From the NCBI GenBank assembly GCA_045646525.1, contig JAZRKX010000032.1:1-64000 (forward strand): a stretch of DNA of 64,000 bases. Direction: 5' to 3'. A program made the translations under genes and the position numbers. Source of the DNA: RGIG8748 sp045646525. GTDB taxonomy: Bacteria; Bacillota; Clostridia; UMGS1810. The notes below the pieces were generated by a model that searched no databases, was not told the DNA's origin, and saw nothing but the letters and a program-made list of their open reading frames with translations. Each line of letters starts with the position of its first letter. Position 1 is the first letter of the stretch. Shown here piece by piece: positions 60,685 through 64,000 of this stretch.

Positions 60685-61536
60685 TTATACACCGCTGTAA
60701 GCAGAAAAACCGCCGTCTACAGGTATTACAACACCGTTTACAAAACCTGAAGCCTCATGGCTCACAAGGAAAAGGAGAGTGCCGATAAGTTCATCGGGCT
60801 CACCAAATCTTTCCATGGGAGTCTGGGACAGAATCTTCTTGGAACGCTCGCTGTAAGTTCCGTCTTCGTTAAAGAGGAGTGCTTTGTTCTGAAGGGTAGA
60901 GAAGAATCCCGGAGCTATTGCGTTAACTCTTATACCTACTTTGGAGAAATGCACTGCGAGCCACTGTGTAAAGTTGGATATAGCAGCCTTTGCACCGCTG
61001 TATGCGGGAATTTTTGTAAGCGGGGTGTATGCATTCATGGAAGACATATTTATGATTGTAGCGTCTGTCTTACCGATTAAATCTTTTGCAAAAACCTGTG
61101 TGGGAAGAAGTGTGCCGAGGAAGTTTAAATTGAATACAAATTCAACACCCTGAGGGTCTAAATCAAAGAAAGATTTAACATCTTCGAGGTTTTCGTCGCC
61201 CATTTCATAGTATTCCTTGGATGTGGAGCCCTTGGGATTGTTTCCGCCTGCACCGTTTATAAGGATATCTACGCTTCCTAATTTTTCGTTTACGATTTTT
61301 TTTGCTTCTTCAAGACTTTCTTTACTTAATACATTTGCACTTACACCTATAGCATTGCCGCCGTTTGCATTTATTTTGTCTGCAACTGCATTTGCTGCAT
61401 CAAGGTTTAAGTCAAGTATTGCCACTTTGGCACCTGCTGCGGCAAGAGCTTCGGCAAATACTGAACAAAGTACACCGCCGCCGCCTGTAACAACACAGGT
61501 CTTTCCGCCAAGGTCTATATTGATAGGTAATTTCAT
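60685..61536 (-). CDS. uxuB: SDR-type D-mannonate oxidoreductase (fructuronate reductase)
   Basis: This 283-residue short-chain dehydrogenase has the NAD(P) motif TGGGGVLCSVFAEALA (about 17-32), the Asn of NGAGGNNP, Ser of NMSSMNAY and catalytic Tyr/Lys in YSGAKAA. It interconverts D-fructuronate and D-mannonate. In Bacillus this step is also done by an SDR enzyme, unlike the long-chain UxuB of Escherichia coli. It follows uxuA by 14 bases, which supports the assignment. AAAGGAG precedes the ATG. Confidence 0.88.
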   Translation of the reverse strand: MKLPINIDLGGKTCVVTGGGGVLCSVFAEALAAAGAKVAILDLNLDAANAVADKINANGGNAIGVSANVLSKESLEEAKKIVNEKLGSVDILINGAGGNNPKGSTSKEYYEMGDENLEDVKSFFDLDPQGVEFVFNLNFLGTLLPTQVFAKDLIGKTDATIINMSSMNAYTPLTKIPAYSGAKAAISNFTQWLAVHFSKVGIRVNAIAPGFFSTLQNKALLFNEDGTYSERSKKILSQTPMERFGEPDELIGTLLFLVSHEASGFVNGVVIPVDGGFSAYSGV

Positions 61537-61550
61537 ATTTGTTGTCTCCT

Positions 61551-62591
61551 TTATTTAGAAAGCTTTTCGCAAGCTTCCCAAAGACCGTTTATATATACTG
61601 CGCCAAGAGCTCTGTCGTAGAGGCCATAACCCGGCTTTCCGCTTTCGCCCCAAATCATTCTGCCGTGGTCCGGTCTTACATAACCATCCCAACCTGCATC
61701 GTGGTATGCCTTAACGATACCGAAGATATCGAGTGAGCCGCATTCTGTCTTGTGCGCCGCTTCCTCAAAAGATTTCGGTCCTGTAAGCTTGATGTTTCTT
61801 ATATGAGCAAAGTGAATTCTGTCGGAGAACTCTTTAACAAGGTCTGCGATGTCGTTGTTGGGGTCTGCTCCCAAAGAGCCTGAGCAGAGTGTAAGACCGT
61901 TGTATCTGCTGTCATAGAGCTTTAAGAATTTCTTTAAGTTTTCCTTATTGGTAATAATTCTGGGAAGACCAAAAATGCTCCAGGGGGGATCGTCCGGGTG
62001 TATTGCCATCATTACCTTAACCTCTTCGGCAACCTTAATTACTCTGTCGAGAAAATACTTTAAGTTGTTCCAAAGCTGTTCTTCTGTTATAGCCTTATAC
62101 TTTTCGAGGAGCGCTTTCATTTCGTCCTTTGTGTAGCAAAGGTCCCAACCGGGGAGAGCAAGTTCACCTGTAAGGGGGTCCATTTTTAATACTGTCTCTT
62201 CATCGTAAATAAGGGCATTGGAGCCATCGGGGAGGGGATATGCAAGATCTGAACGAGTCCAGTCGAATACAGGCATAAAGTTATAACATACGCAGTCAAT
62301 ACCTGCTTTTGAAAGGTTGCGCAGAGTCTGGCAATAGTTTTCTATGTATCTGTCGCGGTCTCCGTCTCCTGTTTTGATGTCCTCATGTACGGGTACACTT
62401 TCTATTACAGATAACTCAAGGCCTGCAGCTTCTACAGTATTCTTAAGTTCCATAATTCTTTCGTAGGGCCAAACCTCTCCAACGGGAATATCGTATATTG
62501 CCGATACTATTCCTGTAACTCCGGGTATCTGTCTTATTTTTTCAAGAGTAACCGGGTCGGATTCGCCATACCATCTGAATGTCATTTTCAT
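61551..62591 (-). CDS. uxuA: D-mannonate dehydratase
   Basis: This 346-residue enzyme dehydrates D-mannonate to 2-keto-3-deoxygluconate in hexuronate degradation. It begins MKMTFRWYGESDPVTLEKIRQ, the family start. Metal and substrate residues lie in CSGSLGADPNND, HFAHIRNI and YVRPDHGRMIWGE. The ATG at 62591 is chosen because GAGGT ends seven bases upstream. uxuB follows. The pathway would handle glucuronate or galacturonate released from glycans. Confidence 0.95.
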   Translation of the reverse strand: MKMTFRWYGESDPVTLEKIRQIPGVTGIVSAIYDIPVGEVWPYERIMELKNTVEAAGLELSVIESVPVHEDIKTGDGDRDRYIENYCQTLRNLSKAGIDCVCYNFMPVFDWTRSDLAYPLPDGSNALIYDEETVLKMDPLTGELALPGWDLCYTKDEMKALLEKYKAITEEQLWNNLKYFLDRVIKVAEEVKVMMAIHPDDPPWSIFGLPRIITNKENLKKFLKLYDSRYNGLTLCSGSLGADPNNDIADLVKEFSDRIHFAHIRNIKLTGPKSFEEAAHKTECGSLDIFGIVKAYHDAGWDGYVRPDHGRMIWGESGKPGYGLYDRALGAVYINGLWEACEKLSK

Positions 62592-62610
62592 AATTTTTAC
62601 CTCACTTTTG

Positions 62611-62642
62611 AAAAAGCACACGGAGTAAACCCCCGTGTGCTT
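62611..62642 (-). terminator. Terminator of the carB/dapF-fusion gene
   Basis: On the minus strand AAGCACACGG and CCGTGTGCTT form a 10-bp stem with a 9-base loop, followed by TTTC. It lies 80 bases past dapF and 20 bases before uxuA, so it could also act as an attenuator in the uxuA leader. Confidence 0.7.
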
Positions 62643-62649
62643 ATGGTGT

Positions 62650-62668
62650 TTATGTTATTTTAACATAA
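62650..62668. promoter_or_regulatory. 19-bp palindrome upstream of uxuA, candidate operator
   Basis: TTATGTTA, TTT, TAACATAA is a perfect inverted repeat. A TAAAAT -10-like box on the minus strand (62657-62662) lies inside it. Control of uxuAB by a hexuronate-responsive repressor is inferred. Confidence 0.45.
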
Positions 62669-62720
62669 GAAAACGCAAAAAACTATGCAAAAATTGCTAT
62701 TAGCATTGCAAATATTGTTT

Positions 62721-64000
62721 TTATTCGATGGTTACAGTACCTTCAAAGGATTTTACAGCATCGCCCTTTAAAAATACCGTTCCGTCTGATGTGTAACGAA
62801 TGATAAGGTCACCGCCCACAAGCTTGATTGTGATGTCGGTATCTCTGGAACACAGTCCCATCTCGCATGCAGCTACAGCAGCAGCGCAGGCACCTGTACC
62901 GCAACCCCATGTTTCTCCGTTACCTCTTTCCCATACACGCATCTTAATGGTGTTTTCGCCGACAATCTTTACAAATTCGGTATTGATTCTCTCAGGGAAG
63001 AGGGGGTCATTTTCAAATTTGGGGCCAATTTCGTCAATATTTAGCTTATCTACATTATCTACAAAAACTATACAATGCGGATTTCCTACGGAAACAGCTG
63101 TTATGCTGTATTTTCCGTCTGCAACTTCGACTTCGCGGTTTACTATTCTGTCGCCGTCAAGTTTAACGGGGATATTGGCAGGTGTAAGGTCTGCTTTGCC
63201 CATGTTTACTTCTACAGCGCCTATCTTACCGTTTTGACGGGTAAGCTTTAATTCCTTGATACCGCTCTTGGTTTCTATAGAAATATTAAGCTTATCGACA
63301 ATTCCGTTTTCGTATAAATACTTACCGACACAACGGATACTGTTGCCGCCCATTTCTCCCTCGCTTCCGTCTAAGTTGAAGACGCGCATCTTTGCATCTG
63401 CAACATCGGAGGGGGATATAAGCACAACGCCGTCGCCGCCTATGCCGTATCTGCGGTTAGAAAGGCTTACGGCAAGACCCTCGGGATTGTCTATACGCTG
63501 GTCAAAACAATTAAAGAATATATAGTCATTTCCTGTTCCGTACATCTTGGTAAAGTTTAATACGGTTTTTTCGCTTCTTAAATTGTTTATATCCACAAGC
63601 TCTGTACTGTACTCACTGTAGCGGCTCTTAATACTGTCTGCAAGGGCAGAAGCAGTATCCAGAGAGGTAAGACAGGGGACATTTCTTTCTATAGCTTTAC
63701 GGCGTATTTTTACGCTGTCTCTTGTGGGTATTCTTCCTTTTGATGATGTAGAAAGAACATAATTTACATTACCGCTTTCTATTAGGGTAAGTGTGTTGGT
63801 CTTGGAATTTTCGTGAATCTTGGAAACGGTTTCTACATCCAAATCATTGAGTCTCAAAACTTCGGCAGTACCCTCGGTAGCGTAGAGCTTGAATCCGAGG
63901 TCGGCATATTTCTTGGCTACAGAAGCAATTTCACCCTTATCGGAGTTACGGACAGTAATGAATATTCCTCCGCGCTGCTTCATATTGCAACCGCTTGAAA
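62721..64000 (-). CDS. dapF: DapF diaminopimelate epimerase fused to CarB C-terminal MGS-like domain (5'-truncated by the window)
   Basis: The first 120 visible residues match the MGS-like allosteric domain at the end of carbamoyl-phosphate synthase large chain (GGIFITVRNSDKGEIASVAK, LYATEGTA, RDSVKIRRKAIERNVPCLTS). After a linker (about 121-142), diaminopimelate epimerase starts (VLNFTKMYGTGNDYIFFN). The second catalytic Cys is present (GNGETWGCGTGA, Cys361), but the first is Gly212 (SEGEMGGNSIRC). The frame is open to the window edge with no stop before the Met at 63983, so the gene may continue into a full carB. DapF makes meso-diaminopimelate for lysine and cell wall; the fusion partner belongs to arginine/pyrimidine synthesis. 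Confidence 0.85.
   Translation of the reverse strand, partial: SSGCNMKQRGGIFITVRNSDKGEIASVAKKYADLGFKLYATEGTAEVLRLNDLDVETVSKIHENSKTNTLTLIESGNVNYVLSTSSKGRIPTRDSVKIRRKAIERNVPCLTSLDTASALADSIKSRYSEYSTELVDINNLRSEKTVLNFTKMYGTGNDYIFFNCFDQRIDNPEGLAVSLSNRRYGIGGDGVVLISPSDVADAKMRVFNLDGSEGEMGGNSIRCVGKYLYENGIVDKLNISIETKSGIKELKLTRQNGKIGAVEVNMGKADLTPANIPVKLDGDRIVNREVEVADGKYSITAVSVGNPHCIVFVDNVDKLNIDEIGPKFENDPLFPERINTEFVKIVGENTIKMRVWERGNGETWGCGTGACAAAVAACEMGLCSRDTDITIKLVGGDLIIRYTSDGTVFLKGDAVKSFEGTVTIE

Overview
The window looks like a chromosomal segment of an uncultured, anaerobic, spore-forming member of the Clostridia (Bacillota). Evidence for this is a germination protease gene, spoIIP, a cotJABC spore-coat operon, S-layer-homology (SLH) surface proteins, a PPi-type phosphofructokinase, YesM/YesN-type carbohydrate signalling, strong AGGAGG-type ribosome sites and a moderately AT-rich base composition. 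I saw no rRNA, tRNA, CRISPR array, insertion sequence or prophage. Genus-level placement is not possible from the sequence alone.

Layout. 0.15-4.3 kb (minus): HD hydrolase, secreted copper-amine-oxidase-like stalk protein, PLP lyase and a DMT transporter. 4.4-6.4 kb: gpr and spoIIP. 6.7-9.3 kb: argD, argF and a GNAT. 9.4-15.5 kb: heavy-metal-associated protein, ABC exporter, PAP2 phosphatase, CofE-like ligase, YitT and RodA/FtsW. 15.6-20.4 kb: a tiny transcription unit, CNNM/CorC protein, aldolase-like TIM barrel, PPi-PFK and FliB-like methylase.

20.7-50.5 kb is the accessory core. It is about 30 kb of co-directional genes forming a Gram-positive polysaccharide-utilisation locus. It runs response regulator, histidine kinase, two sugar permeases, solute-binding lipoprotein, a set of large secreted or SLH-anchored proteins, and then intracellular enzymes (two alpha/beta-hydrolase esterases, GH3, Gfo/Idh/MocA oxidoreductase, an unassigned glycosidase-like protein, GH29 fucosidase and a DUF4886 SGNH-like protein). 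Three secreted proteins are paralogues with a shared acidic D-x-E motif and resemble no hydrolase family I can name. The likely logic is that surface enzymes cut a glycan, the ABC importer takes up fragments using an ATPase encoded elsewhere, cytoplasmic exo-enzymes remove acyl groups, fucose and hexosamine, and the two-component system senses the substrate.

50.6-57.7 kb holds cotJABC (minus) and then a dlt-like operon: adenylation enzyme, GNAT, acyl carrier protein, MBOAT, and a single-chain fusion of an SGNH/DltD-like domain with a CE4 polysaccharide deacetylase. This looks like an alternative envelope-acylation system. 57.8-64 kb: RluA-type pseudouridine synthase, ptsI/HPr (HPr has Lys in place of Ser46), uxuB/uxuA for hexuronate catabolism, and at the edge a diaminopimelate epimerase fused in frame to the C-terminal MGS-like domain of a carbamoyl-phosphate synthase large chain. 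That frame stays open past the window.
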